50,160 bases of DNA from Acidobacteriota bacterium (GTDB taxonomy: Bacteria > Acidobacteriota > Holophagae > Holophagales > Holophagaceae), in contig BJFQ01000009.1 of assembly GCA_014189895.1 (NCBI GenBank), forward strand, positions 1 through 50,160. The letters run 5' to 3'. Below, piece by piece: positions 37,430 through 45,692 of this stretch. The position numbers and the translations under genes are program-made. Numbering within the stretch: position 1 is the first letter of the stretch; every line of letters starts with the position of its first letter. The notes below the pieces were generated by a model that saw nothing but the letters and a program-made list of their open reading frames with translations, was not told the DNA's origin and searched no databases.

Positions 37430-38461
37430 TTAGCGAGCCTCGGGACCTTTTGTCAGAAAGTCAGGATCCGGGGTCAATCCTAATTGGGCCATGATGGAGA
37501 TAAAACCCGGATGAAGTTCCGCCCAAAAGGTTAAAGGGCGTTGATCCTTGGGATGCACAATGCCGAGAGACCACGCATGGAGCATGGGGTGGGGAATCAG
37601 CGTTTGATCGCGTTGATCATTTTTCCATTCGGAGGGTCCTGCATAAAGCGGGTCGCCCAAGAGAGGCATGTTGGCATGAGCCAGATGGGCACGAATTTGA
37701 TGGGTGCGGCCCGTCAAGAGTTCGCAAAGCATGAGGCCCACGCCGTTGGAACTCTTAATAAGGGTGAAGCGTGTTTGTGAAGGGCGACCACCGGCTTGCA
37801 CCGTCATGCGCAGACGGTAACGACGATCTCTAGCAATGGGCTGATCGACGAGCCATTGCTGAACATGGGGCATCCGTTTATTCAAACGCACGAGGGCTAG
37901 ATAGAATTTTTTCACAGTTCGCTGTTTAAATTGTTGCTGCAGAGAGAGTTGAGCTTCCCGAGTTTTGGTCAGACACAAACAACCTGAGGTGAAACGATCG
38001 AGGCGATGGACGAGACCCAGTAAAGGTTGCTCCATGTCCTCATCATCGATGTCCTCAGCCGAAGAGGCAGCGGGCATCGGACACGCTTGCGCATGAATGT
38101 GGCCTAAGAAGGCATTCAAAATGGTGCCATCAGGGTGACCGGGTCCCGGGTGAACCACGCGGTCGGGTTCTTTATTGATCACGAGAATGGAATCGTCCTC
38201 GTAAAGGATCGTCAGGGGAAGATCCTGAGGCTCCACGTGTCCTAAATCCTGAGGCGCGTGAGGCTCAAAGCCCTCGAGATGATCTCCCATGACGAGCGAA
38301 GTTGAAGTTTTAGTCATGACCTCACCGTTGAGGCGAATCACCCCTTCTTTAATGGTGGCTTCCCACTGAGTCCGGGAGAAATCTGAAAAAGTATTGGCTA
38401 AAAACCGATCACAACGAGGGTGATCCGCTTCAAGAACAATCGAGAACGTGGGGCGTGTCAT
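37430..38461 (-). CDS. rluD: RluD-family 23S rRNA pseudouridine synthase
   Basis: A 343-residue RluA-family enzyme with an N-terminal S4 RNA-binding domain (RCDRFLANTF to about residue 80) and a catalytic domain whose Asp is in the GLVHRLDRFTSGCL motif. The C-terminal GRTHQIRAHLAHANMPLLGD is also typical. The ATG at 38461 overlaps the lgt stop by four bases; the longer open frame to 38599 is inside lgt. RluD is the best guess, but RluC/RluA types cannot be ruled out by eye. Confidence 0.9.
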   Translation of the reverse strand: MTRPTFSIVLEADHPRCDRFLANTFSDFSRTQWEATIKEGVIRLNGEVMTKTSTSLVMGDHLEGFEPHAPQDLGHVEPQDLPLTILYEDDSILVINKEPDRVVHPGPGHPDGTILNAFLGHIHAQACPMPAASSAEDIDDEDMEQPLLGLVHRLDRFTSGCLCLTKTREAQLSLQQQFKQRTVKKFYLALVRLNKRMPHVQQWLVDQPIARDRRYRLRMTVQAGGRPSQTRFTLIKSSNGVGLMLCELLTGRTHQIRAHLAHANMPLLGDPLYAGPSEWKNDQRDQTLIPHPMLHAWSLGIVHPKDQRPLTFWAELHPGFISIMAQLGLTPDPDFLTKGPEAR

Positions 38462-39273
38462 GAAGGATTTTTTCGTAGACGGTTTCGGCCGTAGAGCCAA
38501 ACGCTGAGACCAAAAAGAATAAACAGAAGAGCGGTCAGGCGACCAGTGGACAGTCCCTCGACGTTCCACCAAGTGCCACGAGCTAGATCTCCGCGCCACG
38601 TTTCAATCACAAATCGTCCGACGCCCTCGAGAATAAAATAAGCAGCAAAAAGTTGTCCTTTAAATTGGCGACGCGGCCACGCCCAGAGAAGAATACCTAA
38701 AATCAAAAAATTACTAAGGCTGGCGTAGAGTTGTGTGGGATGGAGCGCGATATCCAAAGGCGTCCCTGCATACAGGGCCGCAAGGGGATTCGTAAAGATG
38801 ATGGCAAAAGGGGAGTCGGAGGGGGTACCAAAACAGCATCCCGCCATCAGGCAACCCCATCGACCAATCCCTTGTCCCAAAGAAAGCCCCCCCACGAGGG
38901 CGTCTCCGATCGAAGCGACTTGATCGAAGTTCATTGTCCGTACTTTCCAGATCAATACCCCGACGCCCGCAATGACGGCTCCATGAACGACGCCGCCCGC
39001 ACGAAGGGTACTGAGTGAAAAGGCTTCTTCAAAGGTGATAGCTCCGGCTTCGCCTAGGGGCGTGAGAAGCCCTACGACGACAAGGAGAATTTTGGCTCCC
39101 AAGACACCGGAAATCAGAAGTGCAAAGGTGAGATCGGAAATAAAATCAGGAGGATGTCCATCGCGAACCCCTAAGTGGCGGGCCAAGAGCGAACCGGCCC
39201 AAAATCCCACAATCAGAATCAATCCATAGGTACCGATGGGAAGCGGGCCAAGATCAAAAAGAATGGGATGCAT
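38458..39273 (-). CDS. lgt: Lgt, prolipoprotein diacylglyceryl transferase
   Basis: A 271-residue inner-membrane enzyme with seven or so helices that moves diacylglycerol from phosphatidylglycerol to the lipobox cysteine. The signature is GQGIGRWGCLMAGCCFG (the CC-containing variant found outside gamma-proteobacteria), with HPTQLYASL and GRFVIETWRGD near the end. Starts overlap: its ATG shares one base with the stop of the upstream gene, and its stop overlaps rluD by four. Confidence 0.94.
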   Translation of the reverse strand: MHPILFDLGPLPIGTYGLILIVGFWAGSLLARHLGVRDGHPPDFISDLTFALLISGVLGAKILLVVVGLLTPLGEAGAITFEEAFSLSTLRAGGVVHGAVIAGVGVLIWKVRTMNFDQVASIGDALVGGLSLGQGIGRWGCLMAGCCFGTPSDSPFAIIFTNPLAALYAGTPLDIALHPTQLYASLSNFLILGILLWAWPRRQFKGQLFAAYFILEGVGRFVIETWRGDLARGTWWNVEGLSTGRLTALLFILFGLSVWLYGRNRLRKNPS

Positions 39274-39725
39274 TACATTCCTTGCTTAACAAAGGGATTG
39301 AGGCGAACAGGAGGGGGATCGAGACTCGCTATGTCAAAACTTAACACCTCTCCGTAGGGTTTCAGAAGGGGGATCAACGTTTGAACGACGAGAGGATTAA
39401 ATGCTCGATTAAAGTCCTGAGCTAAAGCCATTTTAGGAGTGCCTTTGAGAATAAAGACCCGAACTCCGGATGTTTCTTCCTCTAAAAGATAAGCGTCACT
39501 CAGTAGAGGGGCGACCACTTGCATTACTTGCTGGCGAACCGCATCAGGAAGGGGAACATGGCTGACTTGAGCGACTTGAGTGGCATAAGGATTTCGGACG
39601 CTGTAGAGTCCGTAGACCGTGAGCATGAAAAAAGCCACGAGGATGCTGTAAAAGAAACGTCGCCAACCTCGATCAAAGGCTTGATCTTGGGGCTGAGGAG
39701 GATGTTCGAGAGGGGAGAAAGTCAT
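39273..39725 (-). CDS. Unknown single-span membrane protein
   Basis: A 150-residue protein I do not recognise. A hydrophobic helix lies at about 25-44 (FYSILVAFFMLTVYGLYSV) after a short polar N-terminus, so it is probably an inner-membrane protein with the rest in the periplasm. The remainder has no known motif. The C-terminal end GM overlaps the lgt start by one base, so the two are coupled and perhaps related in function. It starts 38 bases from the divergent lpxD. Confidence 0.65.
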   Translation of the reverse strand: MTFSPLEHPPQPQDQAFDRGWRRFFYSILVAFFMLTVYGLYSVRNPYATQVAQVSHVPLPDAVRQQVMQVVAPLLSDAYLLEEETSGVRVFILKGTPKMALAQDFNRAFNPLVVQTLIPLLKPYGEVLSFDIASLDPPPVRLNPFVKQGM

Positions 39726-39763
39726 AGGATAATAAAAGAGACGATACCGAAGGAGAGGAAGAG

Positions 39764-40759
39764 ATGATGCAGGGCCTGTCAGCCCAAGAACTCGCGAGCC
39801 GACTTCACGGCACGTTAGTGAATTGTCCCCCAGAACGTCGCTTAACTAAAGTTCAACCTTTAGAAGAGGCGGATGGCGAAGGTCTATCTTTTTTAGCCAA
39901 TGCCCAATATCTCTCCGACGCCCAGGCGTCTCAGGCTGGATTAATTTTGTGTCGCCCCGAGGATCACTTGGGTGCTCAAGCTCAACTCCAAGTCCCTCAT
40001 CCCTATCTTGCATTCGCCCATTGCATTGAATGGCTCCACCCGGAAGCAGAATCTGATTGGCGGGGCGCCTCAGGCACTACGCCTTCCATTGACGCCACGG
40101 CTCAGATTGCGCCCGGTGTCCAAGTTGGCCCGCAGGTCTCCGTCGGCAAGCGCGCGCGTATTGGCGCTCGCTGCGTTTTATATCCAGGCGTTCACGTGGG
40201 CGATGATTGCGTCCTCGGCGAAGATTGTATTTTGTATCCCGGTGTGATTCTTTATCGAAAATCGATTCTCGGTGATCGGGTCCGTATTCACGCGAACAGT
40301 GTGGTCGGAAGTGACGGCTACGGTTATGTGCTTCACGAAGGTCGTCATCACAAAATTCCCCAGGTGGGTTGGGTTGAAATTGCCTCCGAGGTCGAAATTG
40401 GATCCTGCGTCACCATTGATCGAGGTGTCTTGGGTGCAACGCGAATCGGTCGTGGGACCAAAATTGATAATCAAGTTCAAATTGCCCACAACGTTCAAGT
40501 AGGCGAGCACTGTCTCCTTGTGAGTCAAACCGGTATTAGTGGCAGTACGACTTTGGGCAACTTCGTCACCCTCGCTGGAAAAGTAGGCGTGGTGGGTCAT
40601 ATTCATATCGGGGATCGTTCGATGGTGGGAGGCAATAGTGTCGTCACCAAAGATTTACCCGCCGACTCTTTTGTGACCGGTTATCCCGCACGACCTCATG
40701 CCGAGTGGTTAGCGGCGCAAGCATCCTTGAATCAGCTCGCTAAGAAACATAAAAAATAA
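39764..40759 (+). CDS. lpxD: LpxD, UDP-3-O-acylglucosamine N-acyltransferase
   Basis: A 331-residue left-handed beta-helix acyltransferase of lipid A synthesis. The N-terminal uridine-binding domain reads LSFLANAQYLSDAQ, and hexapeptide repeats run from about 105 to 290. The catalytic His is in QIAHNVQVG. Its substrate acyl chain is unknown. A GGAGAGGAAGAG site lies right before ATGATG, so the second Met might be used. It is convergent with acpS and divergent from the lgt operon. lpxA and lpxC are not nearby. Confidence 0.95.
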   Translation: MMQGLSAQELASRLHGTLVNCPPERRLTKVQPLEEADGEGLSFLANAQYLSDAQASQAGLILCRPEDHLGAQAQLQVPHPYLAFAHCIEWLHPEAESDWRGASGTTPSIDATAQIAPGVQVGPQVSVGKRARIGARCVLYPGVHVGDDCVLGEDCILYPGVILYRKSILGDRVRIHANSVVGSDGYGYVLHEGRHHKIPQVGWVEIASEVEIGSCVTIDRGVLGATRIGRGTKIDNQVQIAHNVQVGEHCLLVSQTGISGSTTLGNFVTLAGKVGVVGHIHIGDRSMVGGNSVVTKDLPADSFVTGYPARPHAEWLAAQASLNQLAKKHKK

Positions 40760-40775
40760 TCTTATTGTGAGTTCG

Positions 40776-41144
40776 TTAGGATTCTAGAACGACAAAGGCG
40801 TAGGCCATATGATCGTCGTGGGTCACCGACGCGTGCAAGTGCGTGACCTTCCGGTTTGCTAATTGATCTTTCAGGGCGCCCTCCGACCATAAGCGACCGT
40901 TGAGGTACCGTAACTCTTTCCAATGCCATCCATCCATTCCCACGCCCAAGGATTTTCCAAAGGCTTCGCGGAGGGCCCATCGGCCCGCGAGTCGTTCGGC
41001 GAGGCGATCGGGGTGCGACTGGAGTAAATAGAGCGCTTCTTCAGGTGCTAAGATTCGGCGACAACATTTTTCAGCGCCAAAGCGATCGATCATGCGTTGC
41101 CAGCGTCGTGCGGGGCAGACATCCATCCCAATACCGTGGATCAC
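40776..41144 (-). CDS. acpS: AcpS, holo-ACP synthase
   Basis: A 122-residue phosphopantetheinyl transferase that activates acyl carrier protein. The metal-binding Asp is in GIGMDVCP (Asp8) and the second is in the WALREAFGKSLG region, with the Glu there. The C-terminal THDDHMAYAFVVLE is also typical. Its start overlaps the GNAT stop by four bases. It ends a minus-strand group with a GNAT, a crotonase-fold protein and an amidotransferase. Confidence 0.93.
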   Translation of the reverse strand: MIHGIGMDVCPARRWQRMIDRFGAEKCCRRILAPEEALYLLQSHPDRLAERLAGRWALREAFGKSLGVGMDGWHWKELRYLNGRLWSEGALKDQLANRKVTHLHASVTHDDHMAYAFVVLES

Positions 41145-41638
41145 GAGAGATCCTTGATGAAAAATCGATCACAATGGGAATGTCCGGTGCCACCCATGGA
41201 TTTTGGGATCGATACAAACCCATGCGATGTGTACAAGGCTTGAGCAGTCTGCATGTCTGAGAGCGTTTCGATATAGCATCGCTTGAAACCTGCCGCGGGA
41301 GCTTCCCTAAGGCAGAGTTGTAGAATCGCTTTACCAAAACCTTGACCCCGAACCTTAGGATCAAAATACATTTTTTGAAGTTCGCAGGTATCGCTTGGTC
41401 CCTCGTCGAGGGGCGCGAAGCCTCCGCCTCCCCATACTTCACCCGCGGCATCCTCGATCACCCAAAATTTTCGTTGAGCCGTGTTGTAGAACGCCGACAG
41501 CGAATCGAGTTGAGCGTCCGCCATAGAAGTAAATTGCTGTCGGTCAGGCGGGACAAATTCGGCGATGGTCGTTCGAATCACCCGGGCTAGCGCCGCATCG
41601 TGACGAGGATCCAGGGGTCGAATCTGATAGGTAGACAT
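41141..41638 (-). CDS. GNAT family N-acetyltransferase
   Basis: A 165-residue acetyltransferase. The acetyl-CoA loop R/Q-x-x-G-x-G/A is RGQGFGKAIL, and FDPKVRGQGF before it is typical. C-terminal TLSDMQTAQALYTSHGFV follows. The substrate is not evident. It is in the acpS group, three bases after the crotonase-fold gene. Confidence 0.85.
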   Translation of the reverse strand: MSTYQIRPLDPRHDAALARVIRTTIAEFVPPDRQQFTSMADAQLDSLSAFYNTAQRKFWVIEDAAGEVWGGGGFAPLDEGPSDTCELQKMYFDPKVRGQGFGKAILQLCLREAPAAGFKRCYIETLSDMQTAQALYTSHGFVSIPKSMGGTGHSHCDRFFIKDLS

Positions 41639-41641
41639 GTT

Positions 41642-42430
41642 TTAAGAGAAACGTGGAGGTCGTTTTTCCAAAAAGGCCCGAATACCTTCTTGGGCGTCCG
41701 GACTTTTCATAAGGCGTTTCATTTCCTGACCTTCGGCTTCGAGTAAGGATTTAAAGGAAGTGGCGTCGAGTCCTAAATTACGTTGAGCCGATTGCTTGAT
41801 GCTGGCTAAAAGATGTCGCGGTGCGCCAGCAAGGCGTGCCATTTTCTTAGCGACCACCATTTCGAATTGATCGGCAGCGATCACTTCGTTGACTAATCCT
41901 AAAGTCAGGGCTTGTCCCGCCGTGAGCGTGTCCCCCGTCCACATAAGTTCCATGGCTTTAGAGGGAGAGACCATACGGGAGAGTAAAACACTGCCACCCC
42001 AATCAGGGTGGAGGCCAATCTTAGCAAAGGCCATGGAAAAATTAGCTTGATCTGAAGCCCAGCGAAGGTCTGCGGCCAGTGCGAGACTCATGCCGGCGCC
42101 GGCAGCGGGCCCATGAACGAGGGCGATGACGGGTTTAGGAAGCGTAAAGAATCCATACGCAACCTCGGTACCCAATTGAAGAAGTTGATCCATCTCATCA
42201 ATTCGTTTGTCTTGAATACACTGAGCCATCCAACCGATATCTCCGCCTGCACAGAAGGCCCGACCTTCTCCGCGAACAATGAGTGCCTTGACGTCAGGAT
42301 CGGAGGCTTGACGAAGGGCCTCATGAAAGCCTTCGATCATTTCTGGGACCAGCGCGTTGAGTCGATCGGGACGATTCAGGGTCAAAATACCTAATTGATT
42401 CTGGATTTTAAATTCAAGAGGTGCGGACAT
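41642..42430 (-). CDS. PaaG-like crotonase-fold isomerase
   Basis: A 262-residue crotonase-superfamily protein. The CoA-binding segments are RAFCAGGDIGW and GPAAGAGMSLALAADL. The two hydratase glutamates are absent at the usual places (Ser at the first). Instead IGLHPDWGG has the Asp that PaaG-type isomerases use (Asp143). It is therefore probably an enoyl-CoA isomerase or ring isomerase rather than a hydratase. No phenylacetate genes are near, so the substrate is unknown. It follows the class I amidotransferase gene by three bases. Confidence 0.85.
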   Translation of the reverse strand: MSAPLEFKIQNQLGILTLNRPDRLNALVPEMIEGFHEALRQASDPDVKALIVRGEGRAFCAGGDIGWMAQCIQDKRIDEMDQLLQLGTEVAYGFFTLPKPVIALVHGPAAGAGMSLALAADLRWASDQANFSMAFAKIGLHPDWGGSVLLSRMVSPSKAMELMWTGDTLTAGQALTLGLVNEVIAADQFEMVVAKKMARLAGAPRHLLASIKQSAQRNLGLDATSFKSLLEAEGQEMKRLMKSPDAQEGIRAFLEKRPPRFS

Positions 42431-42433
42431 CTT

Positions 42434-43303
42434 TTATTTCCTTTTTTGACGAATAGCGTCTAGGAATCCCTTGAATAAATTACGAGCGGCTTCACCCGTG
42501 AGACCCTCTTCGCGAGTTAGATTTTCTGGATGCCATTGAACGCCCACAATAAAACGACTGGGATCCGAAGACTCAAGGCCTTCGATCATAGGCCGACCTC
42601 CTACGAGATCCTCTTGGTCGACGGCGCTGATAATGAGCCCCTTGCCGACTTCTTTCACAGCTTGATGGTGACGGCTGTTGACAGCCATGCGGGGAACTTT
42701 GATTTGAAGTAAGTGGGCGAGTTGAGAATTGGCCTTCACGGACACGCTGTGGGGAAGCACTTGTTTTTCATCGGAGTATTTACCCTCATACGTGCGAGCA
42801 AGGGGAACGCCCTCATCGGGAAGATGCTGATACATACTGCCGCCAAGAGCCACATTGATGATTTGCTGTCCTCGGCAGAGTCCTAAGATAGGTAGGTTTT
42901 TTTCTTGAGCGTGGTTGATGACCTTAATTTCTAAATCTGTTCGAGCATCATCGGGTTCTGCTTTTTCATGGAGCGGTTCTTGAACGTCCCAATACTTAGG
43001 ATGAATATCGGCTCCTCCGGTGAGCAAAATACCTTCAACGTCATCAAGGTTCGGTAGAGGATCTTGAGCGGTGATGAGCAGTATTTTCCCCTTCCAGCCA
43101 GCCTCTTCTAAAGCCTTTTGGGAAGTCTGTCGGGCCGTAGATGGATCACTACAAATTACCAGAATGCTGGAGTCCATTCGACGCCCCTTTGCTTGTCCTA
43201 AGTTTATCGAAGTTAAGGCTTTAGGCTGAAGGGGGAGCGTCGTAAATCCCAAACATACACTTGTCGAGATTCGCACTAGAAACCCAAGAGATAGAAGGCG
43301 CAT
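42434..43303 (-). CDS. Class I glutamine amidotransferase-like (PuuD/C26) hydrolase
   Basis: A 289-residue gamma-glutamyl-gamma-aminobutyrate hydrolase-like protein (peptidase C26). The nucleophile is Cys143 in GLCRGQQIINVALGG, and the catalytic His-x-Glu is QWHPEN. The first 42 residues may be a signal-like extension (MRLLSLGFLVRISTSV); an alternative ATG at 43177 gives 247 residues, the size of PuuD. Both have ribosome sites of moderate quality. If the first start is right the enzyme is exported, which is unusual for this family. Confidence 0.82.
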   Translation of the reverse strand: MRLLSLGFLVRISTSVCLGFTTLPLQPKALTSINLGQAKGRRMDSSILVICSDPSTARQTSQKALEEAGWKGKILLITAQDPLPNLDDVEGILLTGGADIHPKYWDVQEPLHEKAEPDDARTDLEIKVINHAQEKNLPILGLCRGQQIINVALGGSMYQHLPDEGVPLARTYEGKYSDEKQVLPHSVSVKANSQLAHLLQIKVPRMAVNSRHHQAVKEVGKGLIISAVDQEDLVGGRPMIEGLESSDPSRFIVGVQWHPENLTREEGLTGEAARNLFKGFLDAIRQKRK

Positions 43304-43397
43304 GAGGGGAATCCTTAGAAGTCAGTCTTTATTAATTCCTAACTTATGAAACAATACTTTACACCCTTAACCCTATCTTGGGACAGGGCCATTAAAT

Positions 43398-43415
43398 CAG
43401 CGAAGAGCTTCGCTG
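43398..43415 (+). promoter_or_regulatory. Hairpin in the ssb leader
   Basis: CAGCGAAG at 43398 pairs with CTTCGCTG ending at 43415, so the sequence can fold into a 7-8-bp hairpin 15 bases before the ssb start, just ahead of its GGAG site. It has no U-run, so it is not an obvious terminator. It could control ribosome access or mRNA stability, or be a DNA site for a regulator. Confidence 0.4.
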
Positions 43416-43430
43416 GAAACAGGAGCCAAA

Positions 43431-43877
43431 ATGTCGGCATCGATGAACAAAGTGATCCTCATTGGGAATCTAGGTAAGGATCCCGAAATGAAAATGACCG
43501 CGACAGGAACGCCTGTCTGTCGTTTTAGTTTAGCCACGACCGAAAATTGGAAGAATCAGGCTGGCGAAAAACAAAGTAAAACCGAATGGCACACGATTGT
43601 GGTGTGGGGTAAGCAAGCTGAAATTGCCGAGAAATACTTACGCAAAGGCAAGCAAGTGATGATCGAAGGTCGTATTCAATATCGCGACTATACCGATGCT
43701 CAAGGGGTCAAAAAGACGATTTGCGATATTCGTTGCGACAATTTTGTAATGTTGGGTCGCATGGATGATGGAGCCCCCCGTACGGAAGCCATGAAGGGCG
43801 GGTCTGACTACGAAGAGACCTCCTCGCCTGTGCCTCCTTCCGCCAGTGCGTATCCCAACGAAGATATCCCCTTTTAA
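43431..43877 (+). CDS. ssb: SSB, single-stranded DNA-binding protein
   Basis: A 148-residue OB-fold protein. The N-terminal NKVILIGNLGKDPEM, the core VCRFSLATTENWK and the ITWHTIVVWGKQAE-type segment (TEWHTIVVWGKQAE) are typical. The acidic protein-docking tip is present (EDIPF at the end). A GGAG site precedes the ATG. The gene is followed on the same strand by two unknown exported proteins, an Smr-like protein and a PfkB kinase; spacings are 8-33 bases, so a shared transcript is likely. Confidence 0.97.
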   Translation: MSASMNKVILIGNLGKDPEMKMTATGTPVCRFSLATTENWKNQAGEKQSKTEWHTIVVWGKQAEIAEKYLRKGKQVMIEGRIQYRDYTDAQGVKKTICDIRCDNFVMLGRMDDGAPRTEAMKGGSDYEETSSPVPPSASAYPNEDIPF

Positions 43878-43910
43878 TCGATAAATTTCAAATCCTCAGG
43901 AGTACTTAAA

Positions 43911-44867
43911 ATGCAACGCTCACACATATTGTTATGCATGACTTCGGCCCTCGTCGCTCAAGCGATTCCGCAAGCTTCGACCCCAGCCCCCACGCTATCG
44001 CTTGCAAAGCGGATTGATGCAGAAACGGTGCGTCTCGATAACTTGAAACTGACGAACCCTGCACAGGCCCTTACCGAAGCCTTGGCTTTGATCCCGGATC
44101 CGCTCCCCACCTTCGATAAATCTAACATTCAGGCCACTCGACAATCCCTCATGGATCAATTAGCCATCGTTCAAGTGAAATTCATGGCTGGCACGTATGC
44201 CCGTGAATGTGGAAAATGGGAACAGGCAAGCAGTCTCTTCAAAGAAGCTGCTGAATTAGCAACGGCTGCGAAAGCGCCGACCAAAGAGGGCGTGGCACCT
44301 TCTCGAAAGCAATGGGAGGATGCCGTCGCCGAAGCCAAAATTAAAATCGCCGAAGTGGAGCCCAAATTAGTCGCCTTCGACAACAACCCAAAGTTTAAAG
44401 AACTCGGGGCGAAAGCGGAACGCACTATGGATGAGAATATCGAATACGAAAAATTCATGGCCCAGAAGGCAGATCTTATTCAACCTCTGCAAGTATGGAA
44501 AAATAACATCGCCCTTGCCCCTAAAGCCCTCGCCGTCTTTGATGATTTAGAAAAAGGGCCGGACGCTTATATCGAAGCCTGTAATAACAATGTACAGAAA
44601 ATGCAGAAAGTCATTGTAGCTGAAAAAGCGGAACTAAATCGTTTTGATGAAGATGCAAAAAACCCGATTATCAACTCCAAGCGCCTCAAGCCCTTGGCTT
44701 TTTACATCAGTCAGAAGATCCGCCAAATGTCAGAACAAAAAACCGATCGTCCAACTTGGCTCTTAAATCTTAATCGCTACCTCGTCTTAGATCCCGGCAA
44801 CAAAGAAGTGCTTAAAAAAATTGACTGGGCCCTAGGAAATACGGCTCCTTCCAAGAGCAAGTCCTAA
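43911..44867 (+). CDS. Unknown exported helical protein
   Basis: A 318-residue protein not recognised. It has an N-terminal signal (MQRSHILLCMTSALVAQA), then a Pro-rich start and a mostly helical body with many Lys/Glu/Ala. Residues about 90-150 resemble a degenerate TPR-like or coiled-coil region (KWEQASSLFKEAAELATAA). The phrase LNLNRYLVLDPGN near the end also looks TPR-like. It has a GGAG site before ATG. A paralogous relation to the next protein is possible but not clear. Confidence 0.65.
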   Translation: MQRSHILLCMTSALVAQAIPQASTPAPTLSLAKRIDAETVRLDNLKLTNPAQALTEALALIPDPLPTFDKSNIQATRQSLMDQLAIVQVKFMAGTYARECGKWEQASSLFKEAAELATAAKAPTKEGVAPSRKQWEDAVAEAKIKIAEVEPKLVAFDNNPKFKELGAKAERTMDENIEYEKFMAQKADLIQPLQVWKNNIALAPKALAVFDDLEKGPDAYIEACNNNVQKMQKVIVAEKAELNRFDEDAKNPIINSKRLKPLAFYISQKIRQMSEQKTDRPTWLLNLNRYLVLDPGNKEVLKKIDWALGNTAPSKSKS

Positions 44868-44875
44868 CGAACCCC

Positions 44876-45691
44876 ATGACCGTTCGATATTTATGGGGTC
44901 TTCTGGCCTCCGCGGTTGTATGGTCTCAAAGCCCCGCGCCACTCCCGAGCGTGTTTACTCAAAATATCGGCCACTGGGAAACCTTGTTAGATAAAGGACT
45001 CTCCACCTCGGTTCGCAAAGAAGTACTAGCGCACATTGAAAAACGAAAGATTAATACTCCTGCGGACCCCAATGAAAACTTGGCCTTGATCGCTCTCAAG
45101 AAAGTCTTGTCACGCGCCTTTATTCTCGAAGGAAACTGGGAAGACGGGTTGCGTCACTTGGATGAAGTCCTTGAATCCAGTCGGGACAATATACAAAGCG
45201 TCGAAGAGATTTATGCCAAGCTCAAAAATGATAATGAAAATAAAATCAAGACGTCACAAGAGTCCATTGATAAGTACAATCCTTATCTCCAAGATCTCCA
45301 ATCAATTCGACAGCTGACGCTCGACCAAAAAAAACGCAAACAGGAATTGGAAGTCTTTATCAGTGATCAGCGAGCGGCCGTCACGCAGTCTATCAAAAAT
45401 ATTGAGACCATGAACCAGACACTGAAGGTGCTTCGACAAGATAAAGACGAGATTGCAGAACGCATTCTCAACTGGCGCGTCCTTTTAGAACAAGAAAAAA
45501 AAGATCAGAAGAAATATAAGTCGACGAAAGAGTTTATTAATGCTCGGATTCAACAGATCAAAGCAGACACGAGTAAACCGCTCTTTGATCGACGCGCTTA
45601 TGCCGCACGACTGGTCCAGCTCGACCCTGCGTATATTCCTGCCCGAAAACTATGGGGCACACTTTTGAACACCTCGATGCGACGACGGTAG
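44876..45691 (+). CDS. Unknown exported coiled-coil protein
   Basis: A 271-residue protein not recognised. The first ~20 residues form a signal peptide (MTVRYLWGLLASAVVW). Residues about 100-230 have heptad-like patterns and high Lys/Glu/Gln content, typical of a coiled coil; the ends look like TPR halves (NWEDGLRHLDEVLE and LVQLDPAYIPARKLWG). Nine bases separate it from the previous gene. Both probably act in the periplasm, perhaps together. Confidence 0.65.
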   Translation: MTVRYLWGLLASAVVWSQSPAPLPSVFTQNIGHWETLLDKGLSTSVRKEVLAHIEKRKINTPADPNENLALIALKKVLSRAFILEGNWEDGLRHLDEVLESSRDNIQSVEEIYAKLKNDNENKIKTSQESIDKYNPYLQDLQSIRQLTLDQKKRKQELEVFISDQRAAVTQSIKNIETMNQTLKVLRQDKDEIAERILNWRVLLEQEKKDQKKYKSTKEFINARIQQIKADTSKPLFDRRAYAARLVQLDPAYIPARKLWGTLLNTSMRRR

Positions 45692-45692
45692 G

